DNA of 64,000 bases, taken from contig JADJXW010000004.1 in NCBI GenBank assembly GCA_016720075.1, positions 212,536-276,535 of the forward strand, given 5' to 3'. Position numbers and translations under genes: made by a program. The notes beneath the pieces are model-generated. The model searched no databases. It was given only the letters and a program-made list of their open reading frames with translations, and was not told where the DNA came from. This document shows, one piece after another, positions 17,187 to 25,655 of this stretch (its first letter is position 1; each line of letters begins with the position of its first letter). This DNA is from Pseudomonadota bacterium (GTDB lineage Bacteria; Pseudomonadota; Gammaproteobacteria; Steroidobacterales; Steroidobacteraceae).

Positions 17187-18020
17187 GTTCTGGTGCATTC
17201 GCGAAATTTTGTCGACGCCCCGAGGCAACGGTTTATCGCAATCGGCGAGCGCCAGCGCCCAAGACGCCTTCAACGAGCCCGGCTGTCTGTTCGTGCCCGT
17301 CGGCAACGAGTACTGCTGCTTGCGAATGCGATGAGCGAGCTCAATGCCCGCGAGCGTAATGGTGGCCGAGCGAAAGCTCTTCAACCCCAGCATCGGCGCA
17401 CACCGCTGCTTGATGGCGCGATGATCCTGCTCGACGACGTTGTTCAGATAGCGGCGCGCCCTGACCCCCCACACCTCGCCAGCGGAGATCTTCTGCCGCC
17501 AGCAAGCGCAATCCGCGGTGAGTCGCGCTGTTGCCGTCGACGTTGATCTTCTCCGGCCACGGCACGCCCTCCTGGCTGACTGCCATGCGGAAGAATGCCT
17601 GCGCCGCCTCCATGGTGCGATCATTGCAGAGCAACGACGCTACCGACTTGCCGCGCCGATCCACCGCGCGATAAAGGTAGTGCCGCCCGCCCCGGACCGA
17701 AACTGCCGTCTCATCCATGCGCCAGGACGATCCCGGCGATCGCGCGAACCGCGACCAACGCCGTTCGTACTCGGGCACGTAGCGCAACACCCAGCGCATG
17801 ATCGTCGTGTGGGACACGACGATCCCCTGCTCGGCCATCATCGCAACCAGGTCGCGATAGCTCAGCCTGTAGGTGATGTACCAGCGCACGCAGGTCTCGA
17901 TGGTCTCGGCGGAAAAGCGACGGCCGCTGTAGATAGGGTCGCGCGCAGTACGTCTGGCCATCCGGTCCGTCCTCTAAATGGGAGGCGGATTCTAGGGCTC
18001 GGGCGCCAATGCACCAGAAC
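17187..18020 (-). mobile_element. IS6-like insertion sequence, copy 1
   Basis: Inverted ends GTTCTGGTGCATT (17187-17199) and its complement (18008-18020) bound about 834 bp holding one transposase gene, the normal size and layout for IS6. No 8-bp target duplication is seen. The right end cuts into a half copy of the 140-bp boundary repeat and the left end into the integrase fragment. A relative with the same flanks lies at 45913-46744. Confidence 0.8.
17188..17961 (-). pseudogene. IS6-family transposase, frameshifted
   Basis: The start at 17961 gives MARRTARDPIYSGRRFSAETI followed by CVRWYITYRLSYRDLVAMMAEQG (zinc-less HTH) in region 17961-17850. The DDE core follows: SWRMDETAVSVRGG with the first Asp, YRAVDRRGKSVASLL, and the later YLNNVVEQDHRAIKQRC...MLGLKSFRSA in another frame. 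The shift lies near 17470-17490. The last codons run through the terminal inverted repeat (MHQNSA) with no stop inside the element. IS6 transposases act by replicative cointegrate formation. This copy is inactive as written. Confidence 0.8.
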
Positions 18021-18143
18021 CCAGTTTTACCGTCAGACTGCCCCGCTTGGTGCCGATAGATGGCGAACGGTCCGGAGAGGTTATTTGTTCTTATTCAGTG
18101 AGTTAGGTTCACATTTCGCGTGATACCGATAGGCCGCGAAAGG
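18021..18143 (-). repeat. Truncated boundary-repeat pieces between IS6 copy 1 and R2
   Basis: Directly after the IS6 end, 18021-18062 has AGTTTTACCGTCAG, CCCCGCTTGGTG and CCGATAGATGGCGAA, which is the right half of the 140-bp repeat. A further end piece, ACCGATAGGCCGCGAAAGG, lies at 18125-18143, just before the core of R2. So at least two repeat ends are stacked here. Confidence 0.65.
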
Positions 18144-18150
18144 CACCTAA

Positions 18151-18290
18151 TCACTCCCACTCGATTATCTCGCATAATCGTAACTCACTAACGCTGCACA
18201 TTTCACTTTCAGGCGCATAGAGTTTTACCGTCAGCCTGACCGACAGAATGCGGCGCTTGATCCCGTTGCATGCCGATAGATCGCGAAACA
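18151..18290 (-). repeat. 140-bp boundary repeat, copy R2
   Basis: On the minus strand 18168-18151 encodes I-I-E-W-E-stop. The conserved blocks follow at GTTTTACCGTCAGCCTGACC (18222-18241), GCGGCGCTTGAT (18250-18261) and CCGATAGATCGCGAAA (18273-18288). It separates the Fic/IS6 module from the ABC exporter module. Confidence 0.8.
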
Positions 18291-18514
18291 TCGCCACCTC
18301 GGCCGCCACCTTCCGGCGCAACGGTCCGCGCCTCTCGGGTTCACTGCACATAAGCGTTAAGCGAAAGTAGACGATCTTGGCGCCACTGTGGTTTGCGGCC
18401 CGGAGAACGGCGTGCAGCCGTGGACTGTCGCGAAAACCTCCCAGACCCAGATGTCGCGCAGCTTCATTGCCTCCCCTCACACGAAGGACCTCCCCTCGCC
18501 TGCTTCCTCATGGG

Positions 18515-19186
18515 TCACCCGTCGCGGATGTGATAGATCCGCTTGAACGTCGGAATGATCTTCTCGTCGTGGGTGACGACGATGATGGCGGTCTCGAACT
18601 GACGCGCCATTTCATTTAGGATGCGGATGACGACCACGGCGCGCTCGCTATCGAGTGGCGCAGTAGGCTCGTCGGCCAGAATCACCGGCGGGCGATTCAC
18701 CAAGCCACGCGCGATAGCCACACGCTGCTGCTCTCCTCCGGAAAGCTGCGCGGGCATGGCCCGAGCCCGGTGCTGCACATCCAGCGCCGTAAGCAGCGCC
18801 ACTGCCCGCTGGCGCGACTCCGCATTGGCGACCCCTGCGAGCATCGGCAGCAGCGCAACGTTGTCGGTGACGTCAAGAAACGGAATCAGGTAGGGCGCCT
18901 GAAATACGAAACCAATCTTGTCGCGCCGCAACGCGCGCAGGTCACGCACCTTCCAGCCGTTGTCATAGATCGTCTCATCGCCAAGCGTCATGCGACCTGC
19001 GGTCGGATCGATCACCGCGCCCAGGCACTTGAGGAGCGTGCTCTTGCCGGAGCCCGACGGGCCGATCAATCCGATCACTTCGCCAGGTTCCACGACCATA
19101 TTCACATCTTTCAGTGCATCCACGGCCGTGTCACCCTGACCGTATCGCTTCCTCAAGCCCTCGATGCGAATACCTTTGCCGCTCAT
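18515..19186 (-). CDS. ABC transporter ATP-binding protein (LolD/DevA type)
   Basis: The 223-residue protein has Walker A GPSGSGKST, the signature LSGGEQQRVAIARGL, Walker B VILADEPT and the H-loop THD, all expected for an ATPase of the MacB/LolD/DevA group. It starts 1 bp after the stop of the permease gene (19188) and is the last gene of a four-gene minus-strand operon: TetR regulator, membrane-fusion protein, permease, ATPase. The set resembles DevBCA, which exports lipids or small compounds through an outer-membrane channel. No TolC-like gene is adjacent, so a shared TolC would be needed. The substrate is unknown. Confidence 0.9.
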   Translation of the reverse strand: MSGKGIRIEGLRKRYGQGDTAVDALKDVNMVVEPGEVIGLIGPSGSGKSTLLKCLGAVIDPTAGRMTLGDETIYDNGWKVRDLRALRRDKIGFVFQAPYLIPFLDVTDNVALLPMLAGVANAESRQRAVALLTALDVQHRARAMPAQLSGGEQQRVAIARGLVNRPPVILADEPTAPLDSERAVVVIRILNEMARQFETAIIVVTHDEKIIPTFKRIYHIRDG

Positions 19187-19187
19187 T

Positions 19188-20393
19188 TCAACCCCCGATG
19201 GCCTCGGCGGGATCGACCTTCAGCGCCATGCGAATGGCGACCAGGCTGGCGAGCACGCAGATCAAGAGCACGGCGAAGAACCCCGCTATTGAGTCGGTCG
19301 GGATCAGCAGCACGTACTTGGGGAAGAGTGGCGCGGCGAAGGTTGCGGTGATCTTGCCGACGACAAACCCGATGACGCCCAGTGCCAACGCCTGCTGCAT
19401 GATCATGGCGGCGATCGTCCGGTTGCGCGTCCCGATCAGCTTCAACACCGCAATCTCGCGGATCTTGTCCATGGTCAGCGTATAGATGATGAACGCAACT
19501 ATCGCGGCACTGACGACCGCCAGGATCACCAGGAACATGCTGATCTGCTTTGCCGATGTGGCAATCAGCTTGCCGACCAGAATGCCTTCCATCTGCGCGC
19601 GCGTGTAGACGGTCAGCCGCTTCCAGCGACGGATGGAGTCTGCGACGTCGTCGGGCGCATGACCCGGCTTGAGCCTGACCAGCACCGCGTTGACGAATGA
19701 GTTCGTGCTTTGGGAAGCGAGCACGGATTCCAGCAGGCCGGGGACGCCGGTTCGATTGAAGGCCGGATTGGCTTCGGTGCGACGCCGGCTTTGCCAGATC
19801 GCATCGTTGTCCTTCAGGAACTGCGCTTCCTGGGCGTCCTTGAGCGGAATGAACACCATAGGGTCGCCGCTGGATGAGACCATGCGGCGCGTCAGCCCCA
19901 CGACCAGATAGAGATTGCGGCGAATGGCAATGCGATCGCCGAGTTTGAAGCCGGCGGCGATATCCACGACGGCCTCGTAGTGACCACGCGTGATCTGGCG
20001 TCCGGCGACGAGATACGGCGGCCATCCCGGCGTGGCACCCAACGCGCCGGGAGCAATGCCGACCACCATGGTGCGCACATCCGCCTCGCCCTTTCGCACC
20101 TGCATGGTCAGGTAGGTCACGTTCGCCGCTTGCGCGACTCCGGGCATGGCCAGGATGGTGCGATAGGTGTCGTCGTTGAGGCTCGATGGCTCGGCATAGG
20201 GACCGAGCGTGTCCCGTTGCACGACCCAGAGGTCGGCGCCGCTGTTGTCGAGCAGCGCCTTGCCGTCATCCACCATGCCCCGATAAACGCCGGCCATGAT
20301 CAGCGTGACGCCGATCAGCAGGCCGAGACCGAATCCAGTGAAGACAAATTTTCCCCAGGCATGGAGAATGTCGCGGCCGGCCAGGCTGATCAC
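19188..20393 (-). CDS. ABC transporter permease (FtsX/DevC type)
   Basis: A GTG start at 20393 overlaps the stop of the fusion-protein gene. The 401-residue protein has an N-terminal transmembrane helix (FVFTGFGLGLLIGVTLIMAGV), a long periplasmic domain of about 220 residues, and three C-terminal helices (ISMFLVILAVVSAAIVAFII, LALGVIGFVVGKI, AGFFAVLLICVLASLVAI). The conserved DKIREIAVLKLIGTRN and DPAEAIGG motifs are those of FtsX/MacB-type permeases. It would form the membrane channel driven by the ATPase at 18515. Confidence 0.9.
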   Translation of the reverse strand: MISLAGRDILHAWGKFVFTGFGLGLLIGVTLIMAGVYRGMVDDGKALLDNSGADLWVVQRDTLGPYAEPSSLNDDTYRTILAMPGVAQAANVTYLTMQVRKGEADVRTMVVGIAPGALGATPGWPPYLVAGRQITRGHYEAVVDIAAGFKLGDRIAIRRNLYLVVGLTRRMVSSSGDPMVFIPLKDAQEAQFLKDNDAIWQSRRRTEANPAFNRTGVPGLLESVLASQSTNSFVNAVLVRLKPGHAPDDVADSIRRWKRLTVYTRAQMEGILVGKLIATSAKQISMFLVILAVVSAAIVAFIIYTLTMDKIREIAVLKLIGTRNRTIAAMIMQQALALGVIGFVVGKITATFAAPLFPKYVLLIPTDSIAGFFAVLLICVLASLVAIRMALKVDPAEAIGG

Positions 20394-21541
20394 TCCGCGA
20401 CTCCGGCGATTTGATCGACCACCTTGACGCGGCTTCGGCCCGTCAGGGCTTTCTCACTGTAGGTCACGATCTGATCACCGCTGCGTAGGCCCTCGCGCAC
20501 CTGCACGAAGCCATCGAGATCGGACGCACCGAGAACGACCGGCGAGAAGCGCAGCGCGCCGTCCACGAGCTGCCAGACACCGACCTTGCCGCCTTCACGT
20601 CGGACGGCGGCATTCGGAATCACCGGCGCGGCCGGGAGCGCTGGCAGGTCGACGGTGACTTCGGTCAGCTCACCCAGCGGCGGCATCGGCTCCGGCAGGT
20701 CATCGAACGTCGCCTTGGCGAGCGTCTCCTCGGTGATCGCATCGGCCTTGGGCTCCACACGCAGCACGTGTCCTTCTACGCTCGCACCAGCGCGTGACCG
20801 CAATGCGATCCGGGCCGGCAGTCCTGCGGCCAAACCCGCCGCACTGATCTGATCGAAGCGTATGTTGATCCACAGGCTCTTCGGATCGATGACTTCCACG
20901 ACCGCCTGGCCGGCGACGATGGTCGTGCCCGGATCGGCATTGCGCGCGACGACAACCGCGTCCACAGGTGAGACCAGGCGCAGATTGCTCCGTTGCGCGA
21001 CCAGTCCTTCACGGTCCGCGCGTGCCCGATCCACATCTTCCCTGGCCGCGGACAGCGCAGCATTGGCGATCTGCAGCTCCTGTCGCTTGGTCGTGACCAA
21101 TTCCTCGCTGACCGTGTGGACGGTGAACAACTGCTCGTACCGGCGCGCCTGGGCCTGTGCGTAGACTTGTCGGGCTTCCGCCTCGCTCAGCGCCGCTACT
21201 GCACGCTTGAACGCCGAGCCCTGTGATCGAACGCGATCATCCAGATCAACGGGCTCCATCTCGCCAAGCACCTGACCTGCCCTGACCCGATCACCCACAT
21301 GAACATCCAGGCGTCCGACACGCCCGGCAAAGGTAGGTCCAATCTGGTAGGTGTAGCGAGCCTCGACGGTGCCGATACCGAACAACGCGGGCGTGATTGC
21401 TCGCGACTCCACGTTCGCGACGGTCACGGCCACCGGCGCCAGCGGGCCGGATCGAAGCCCAACGTAGATGAAGAGTGCGAGGAGCGGAACGATCACGGCG
21501 ATGAGCGCCAGCGTTCGACGCTGCAGCGGCAGTCCTTTCAT
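20390..21541 (-). CDS. HlyD/RND-type periplasmic adaptor (membrane-fusion protein)
   Basis: The start ATG 21541 overlaps the TetR stop (ATGA), so the two are coupled; an upstream extension of the frame is not used. The 383-residue protein has one N-terminal transmembrane helix (TLALIAVIVPLLALFIYVGL), a lipoyl half-motif (VGRLDVHVGDRVRAGQVLGE), a coiled-coil hairpin (ALSEAEARQVYAQAQARRYEQ... to about residue 190), the second half-motif (VVVARNADPGTTIVAGQAV) and beta-barrel and membrane-proximal domains. It would bridge the DevC-like permease to an outer-membrane channel. Confidence 0.9.
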   Translation of the reverse strand: MKGLPLQRRTLALIAVIVPLLALFIYVGLRSGPLAPVAVTVANVESRAITPALFGIGTVEARYTYQIGPTFAGRVGRLDVHVGDRVRAGQVLGEMEPVDLDDRVRSQGSAFKRAVAALSEAEARQVYAQAQARRYEQLFTVHTVSEELVTTKRQELQIANAALSAAREDVDRARADREGLVAQRSNLRLVSPVDAVVVARNADPGTTIVAGQAVVEVIDPKSLWINIRFDQISAAGLAAGLPARIALRSRAGASVEGHVLRVEPKADAITEETLAKATFDDLPEPMPPLGELTEVTVDLPALPAAPVIPNAAVRREGGKVGVWQLVDGALRFSPVVLGASDLDGFVQVREGLRSGDQIVTYSEKALTGRSRVKVVDQIAGVAE

Positions 21542-22155
21542 GGCGTCCCCCGAATCCCACGCAGGTAGATCGCAAAGACGCGTGGCGCGTCGCGACGGAT
21601 GCGGGCGACATCGCCTGCCAGGAGCGACTGCATGACCAGGCCCTGGATCGTGCCAATGAACAGGATGGCAGCAGCCTCGCTGTCGAGAGCGACGTTCAAC
21701 TCCCCCTGTGCCTTGCCTGCTTCGACCAGCTTTTGCAGCCGTTGTCCGTACTTCTGGACAAGCGTTCGTGCCAAGCGCTTGGCACCCGACTTCTCGGCGC
21801 GCTGCAATTCTCCAAACATGATCCGCGGCACGCCGGGGTGTTCGACCACGAAATCCACGTGCGTCATGAAGATTGCCTCCAGTGCGGCGACCGGAGACGT
21901 TGTGGATTCGGCGGCTTGGTTCACCCGGGAAAGCAGGCGTTCCGCCACCCACTCCATGACTGCCTGCAGGATCGCGTCCTTGGTGGGGAAGTGACGAAAC
22001 AGCGCGCCATGGGTCAAGCCCATGCGCGTGGCGATGGACGCAGTGGTGATGTCGTTGGGGTTCTGCTCGGCGGCTAGCTGAACGACGGCTTCGACCGTCA
22101 CGGCGCGCCGCTCATCTGCGGGCAGGGACTTTGCACGGCTGACCATCGTCATCAT
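21538..22155 (-). CDS. TetR-family regulator of the ABC exporter
   Basis: The 205-residue protein starts at ATG 22155 with AGGA upstream. Its N-terminal HTH is IATRMGLTHGALFRHFPTKDAILQAVM, the standard TetR DNA-binding domain in region 22060-21980. The remainder is a helical ligand domain. It is the first gene of the exporter operon and overlaps the fusion-protein gene by four bases. A perfect 14-bp palindrome lies 13 bp upstream of its start and is the likely operator, so it probably represses its own operon until a ligand binds. Confidence 0.9.
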   Translation of the reverse strand: MMTMVSRAKSLPADERRAVTVEAVVQLAAEQNPNDITTASIATRMGLTHGALFRHFPTKDAILQAVMEWVAERLLSRVNQAAESTTSPVAALEAIFMTHVDFVVEHPGVPRIMFGELQRAEKSGAKRLARTLVQKYGQRLQKLVEAGKAQGELNVALDSEAAAILFIGTIQGLVMQSLLAGDVARIRRDAPRVFAIYLRGIRGTP

Positions 22156-22167
22156 CGGTCCTGAGTG

Positions 22168-22181
22168 AGTAAGTACTTACT
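22168..22181. promoter_or_regulatory. Palindromic operator of the TetR-exporter operon
   Basis: AGTAAGTACTTACT is a perfect 14-bp palindrome 13 bp upstream of the TetR start codon. Its size and position fit a TetR dimer site that blocks transcription of 22155-18515. No second copy was noticed in the window. Confidence 0.65.
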
Positions 22182-22521
22182 ATCTTAACAAACAGCAAGC
22201 ACTCGGCCACAGGGAGTTTCCCGGGGATGAGGCGGGGGCCCCGCTCGCCCCGCGCCGATCAGCCCAATTCTTGTGACACCGCGACTTCCTGACTCGCCCA
22301 GACGGCCTGCCGTGGCACGTAGATGGCGGCCCCTCCCGAAGGTGCAAGGCCTACGCCGTGACCTGTTCGCGTGCGGGCGGTCGCCGCAAGCGTGAGTGGC
22401 GCCACGGCGCTTCGAGTCTCCTGCTGCCCGGGTGCTCCTCGTCGCCGTGATTGACAGTTCTGAAGGATCCAATTTAAATATGCATTTCGTATACCACAAT
22501 TAAAACAAGAGGCGGAAATCC
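22182..22521. other. Intergenic region between divergent operons
   Basis: About 340 bp hold the promoters of the exporter and oxidase operons. An AT-rich tract at 22465-22505 contrasts with the GC-rich surroundings and is the likely oxidase promoter. AGAGGCGGAA at 22507-22516 is the ribosome site for the gene at 22522. No gene is called in the GC-rich part. Confidence 0.4.
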
Positions 22522-23046
22522 ATGTCGATCCAGCTAATCGTGCTGTTCGTCAGCCTGGTGCTCATGTCTGTCATCGCGGCCATCTTCATCGGGGCCGTCC
22601 GGGCCGCGAAGGACAGCAGGGCCGCGGTTCCGTCCGAGGCAGTCCGTTCGCGCCTGATCAAGGGCATGCTGCTGTTCGGGGTGGTCCTCACGGTTTCCTC
22701 ACTGCTGCCCTGGCCCCACGCCGTGGGCTCAGAATCCGGCGTCGACGGGCCGGTTGCCACGGTCAACGTGACGGGTGGCATGTGGTACTGGCAGATCGAC
22801 CGGGATTCCGTGCCGCTGGGTGTGCCAGTGGTGTTCCACGCCCACACTGCTGATGTGACCCACGGATTCGGTGTGATGGATTCGACCGGAAGACTGCTGT
22901 TCCAGACCCAGGCGATGCCCGGCTACGTCAACAAGGTGCAGCATGTCTTCGAGAATCCGGGAACCTACCGGATCGTGTGCATGGAGTTCTGCGGCGTCGC
23001 CCATCATGTGATGCAGAACCAGTTCACGGTCGGCAACAAGGAGTAG
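22522..23046 (+). CDS. Heme-copper oxidase subunit II (CuA cupredoxin)
   Basis: The 174-residue protein has an N-terminal membrane helix (IVLFVSLVLMSVIAAIFIGAV), a second hydrophobic segment (GMLLFGVVLTVSSLLPW) and a cupredoxin domain. The CuA ligands are visible: the His in ADVTHGFGV and the CMEFCGVAHHVM cluster (CxxxCxxxHxxM). This subunit takes electrons from cytochrome c or another donor and passes them to subunit I. It is shorter than A-type subunits and like the ba3-type form. The next gene starts 4 bp after its stop. The operon 22522-26779 contains both subunits, a SCO protein, a membrane protein and an HPP-CBS protein. Confidence 0.9.
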   Translation: MSIQLIVLFVSLVLMSVIAAIFIGAVRAAKDSRAAVPSEAVRSRLIKGMLLFGVVLTVSSLLPWPHAVGSESGVDGPVATVNVTGGMWYWQIDRDSVPLGVPVVFHAHTADVTHGFGVMDSTGRLLFQTQAMPGYVNKVQHVFENPGTYRIVCMEFCGVAHHVMQNQFTVGNKE

Positions 23047-23050
23047 CGCC

Positions 23051-24499
23051 ATGCACGCCCCAACTCAAGAACCACAGGTCGGTGCGGTCAAGTTCACGAT
23101 GCTGCTCGCCGGCGTGGTATTGCTGCTGATGATGGTGCTTGGCGTCGTGATGCGCGCGGCACAGGCCGGCATGATCAGCGTGAATCCCGTCCTGTTCTAT
23201 CAGCTGCTCACGGCCCATGGTGCCGGCATGGTCGGCGTGGCGGGACTGACCGGTGCCGCGGTCCTGTGGTACTTCATCGGCCGGTACGTGCCACTGGTCC
23301 GCGCCGTCTTCTGGATCTTCCTCGCGCTGTTCCTGCTGGGTGTGGTGCTGATCCTCGGGGCCATATTCATCGGCGGCTATGGCGGCGCCTGGACCTTCCT
23401 CTTTCCGCTGCCGGCCAAGTCCGGCGGCGTCTGGGGGGTGCACGCCGCAGGGGCGTTCATGCTGGGGTACGTGGCGATCGGAGTGGGATTCCTGCTGCTT
23501 TATCTCGAGGTCGGCAGGAAGCTGATAGGCGCCTACGGTGGTCTGGGTGGTGCGCTTGGCTGGCGACTCATCTCCGGCAGGCAAGATCCGGATTCGGCGC
23601 CCCCGCCCGCAGTCATCGCCGCGATGGCCACCACCGTGTTCAACACCATCGGGACGGTGGTGGGGGCAGCAGTGCTGGCCAGCTGCCTGGTCAACCTGTA
23701 CGTGCCTTCATTCACCGTGGATGCACTGCTGGCCAAGAACATGACCTACTTCTTCGGACATGTGTTCATCAACGCCAGCATCTACATGGCCGTCATCGCG
23801 GTGTACGAGATCCTGCCTGAGTACACAGGCATACCCTGGAAGTCCACGCGGCTGTTTGCGGTGGCGTGGACGGCCGTGCTGCTGTTCGTGATGGCCGTGT
23901 ATCCGCATCACGCACTCCAGGACACGGTGATGCCGGCCTGGGCACTGGTGCTGGGCCAGGTTCTCTCCTATCTATCGGGCATTCCACTGCTCGCGGTCAC
24001 CGCGTTCTCGCTTGTCTCGTACCTGCGCAAGTCGACCAGCATGCGGTGGGACCTGGCATCCGCGCTGCTGGTGCTGGGCGTGGCGGGTTGGTCCGTCGGG
24101 TCGGTCCCGGCCATCATCGATGGCATGATCTCGGTGAACAAGGTGATGCACAACACTCAGTGGGTGCCCGGTCATTTCCATATCTACCTGGTGCTGGGTG
24201 AGGTTGTGATGAGCTTCGGGTTCATGCTGTGGCTCGTGCGTGGTCGCGTCATGAGTGCGGCAACCAGCCTCGACTGGGTTGCCTTCTCCTCCTATCTCGC
24301 CGGAGCCGTCGGCTTCACCCTGATGTTCCTGGTGTCAGGTGCGCTGTCGGTGCCGCGGCGCTGGGCGGTGCACGCTCCGGAGTGGATGCCACAGGACCGC
24401 ATCGCAACCCTGTTCTCGGTGCTGGTAGTGGGAGGGGCAACGTTGATGGTAATCCGCTATATCCGTGGACTCGCGCAACGAGAACCCGCGGTGAAGTGA
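23051..24499 (+). CDS. Heme-copper oxidase subunit I
   Basis: The 482-residue protein has about twelve transmembrane helices and the metal ligands of the superfamily: the low-spin heme His in LLTAHGAGMVG, CuB ligands in FFGHVFINASIY and YPHHALQD, and the paired heme ligands in NTQWVPGHFHIYLV. The helix-VI motif is unusual. Where A- and B-type oxidases have HPxxY with the cross-linked Tyr four residues on, this protein has H-V-F-I-N. So either the Tyr comes from elsewhere or the protein is not a typical oxygen reductase. It resembles small two-subunit oxidases annotated as cbb3- or b-type. Its stop overlaps the SCO start (TGATG). Confidence 0.88.
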   Translation: MHAPTQEPQVGAVKFTMLLAGVVLLLMMVLGVVMRAAQAGMISVNPVLFYQLLTAHGAGMVGVAGLTGAAVLWYFIGRYVPLVRAVFWIFLALFLLGVVLILGAIFIGGYGGAWTFLFPLPAKSGGVWGVHAAGAFMLGYVAIGVGFLLLYLEVGRKLIGAYGGLGGALGWRLISGRQDPDSAPPPAVIAAMATTVFNTIGTVVGAAVLASCLVNLYVPSFTVDALLAKNMTYFFGHVFINASIYMAVIAVYEILPEYTGIPWKSTRLFAVAWTAVLLFVMAVYPHHALQDTVMPAWALVLGQVLSYLSGIPLLAVTAFSLVSYLRKSTSMRWDLASALLVLGVAGWSVGSVPAIIDGMISVNKVMHNTQWVPGHFHIYLVLGEVVMSFGFMLWLVRGRVMSAATSLDWVAFSSYLAGAVGFTLMFLVSGALSVPRRWAVHAPEWMPQDRIATLFSVLVVGGATLMVIRYIRGLAQREPAVK

Positions 24500-25104
24500 T
24501 GCACGCTCTGGTTGCCTCGCTGCTGTCCCTGGTGGCGGGGGTGGTGCTCCTGTGGAGCCATACCGATGGGTTCCAGGCCCTCACGGCCGAGCGCGCGCGC
24601 CGCCTCGAGGCGGCGCGCAGCACACCGCCTGTTGCGCCGTTCACCGTCGAAACCATGGACGGCACAGTGCTTCGCGTGCCTCGGGTCAACGGTCGGGTGG
24701 CCCTGGTGGAGTTCATCTACACGCGGTGTCCGACGTTGTGCCAGTCCGCGGGTGCCGACAGGAAGCGCCTGGGTGCGCAGCTTGAAATCGAGGACCTCGC
24801 AGATCGAGTATCGCTGCTGTCGGTCAGTTTCGATCCCACCCACGACGATGTGCCCCGGCTGGCCGACTACGGCCGCCGCCACCGCGCGGATGGCGCGCGC
24901 TGGACCGTGGGGAGACCGCAGCCCGCGGCGCTCGCCGGCCTGCGCAGCGATTTTGGCGTGACCGTGATTCCGGACGGCTATGGCGGACGCGCGCACAGCG
25001 TTGCCGTGCATCTGGTGACCGCGGATGGCCGGCTCGCGGGCATCTTCGACCCAGATGACTTCGGCGCGATCGTGTCTGCAACCAGGCGCACGCTCGGGCC
25101 ATGA
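24499..25104 (+). CDS. SCO1/SenC-type copper chaperone
   Basis: ATG 24499 overlaps the stop of subunit I. The 201-residue protein has an N-terminal anchor (LVASLLSLVAGVVLLW) and a thioredoxin fold with the copper site RCPTLCQS (CxxxC) and a downstream AHSVAVHLV carrying the third ligand His. The sequence LLSVSFDPTHDDVPRL is the family hallmark. SCO proteins deliver or reduce copper for the CuA centre, here of the subunit II at 22522. Its stop overlaps the next start (ATGA). Confidence 0.9.
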   Translation: MHALVASLLSLVAGVVLLWSHTDGFQALTAERARRLEAARSTPPVAPFTVETMDGTVLRVPRVNGRVALVEFIYTRCPTLCQSAGADRKRLGAQLEIEDLADRVSLLSVSFDPTHDDVPRLADYGRRHRADGARWTVGRPQPAALAGLRSDFGVTVIPDGYGGRAHSVAVHLVTADGRLAGIFDPDDFGAIVSATRRTLGP

Positions 25105-25655
25105 ACCCCGGGATTCCGGCGGCGAGTCTCATCGTGCTGGCCTGCGCAGCGGGGAACCGCTGGCTCGTGGCCGATCCGGTGCTGCACGTGCTGCTGCAAC
25201 TGCCGCTGCTGGGCGCGAGTGGCTGCCTGTTGGTGCCGCAGCAGCGCGTGGTTGCCGGTTGGCGCTGGGCTGCGGGAGGTGTTGCGCCGCTGAGCCTGGC
25301 TCTGACCGGGGTGGCCTTCTGGATGCTGCCGCGTTCCATAGATGGGGCAGTCAACAACGGCATGATGTCACTGGTGAAATTCGTCTCGCTCCCGGTCATT
25401 GGCGCGCTGATCACCGTATGCTGGCGGCGCGGGCACGCGCTGTTGCTGGCGTTTGTGAAGGCCCAGGTCGTGTCGATGGCGGGATTTATGGCCTTTCTCT
25501 TTACGCATTCGCCGGTACGCCTGTGCAACAGCTATCTGATCGACGACCAATGGCGACTGGGCGTGGCCTTCCTGTGGCTGGGTGTGGCGCTGGCCGGCTA
25601 TTGGGCTCTCGGCCTGTTTCGCGTGCCGGCTTCCATCCAGTCTGAACTACATTGA
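25101..25655 (+). CDS. Integral membrane protein of the oxidase operon, unknown function
   Basis: The 184-residue protein overlaps the SCO gene by four bases and has five or six hydrophobic segments (for example LLQLPLLGASGCLLV, VAPLSLALTGVAFWML, SLVKFVSLPVIGALITVC, VAFLWLGVALAGYWALGL). No family was recognised. The tight coupling on both sides suggests a role in oxidase assembly or as an accessory subunit, which is inference from context only. Confidence 0.7.
   Translation: MNPGIPAASLIVLACAAGNRWLVADPVLHVLLQLPLLGASGCLLVPQQRVVAGWRWAAGGVAPLSLALTGVAFWMLPRSIDGAVNNGMMSLVKFVSLPVIGALITVCWRRGHALLLAFVKAQVVSMAGFMAFLFTHSPVRLCNSYLIDDQWRLGVAFLWLGVALAGYWALGLFRVPASIQSELH

Noticed and set aside
18151..18480. 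109-codon frame ending in IIEWE as a real protein
   Set aside because: Its upstream part is unlike GuaA and not shared with the other copies; only the last 45 residues correspond to the repeat.
22185..22499. Minus-strand frame in the exporter-oxidase intergenic region
   Set aside because: Composition is Arg-rich as expected for an antisense reading in GC-rich DNA, and it would cover the promoters of both operons.
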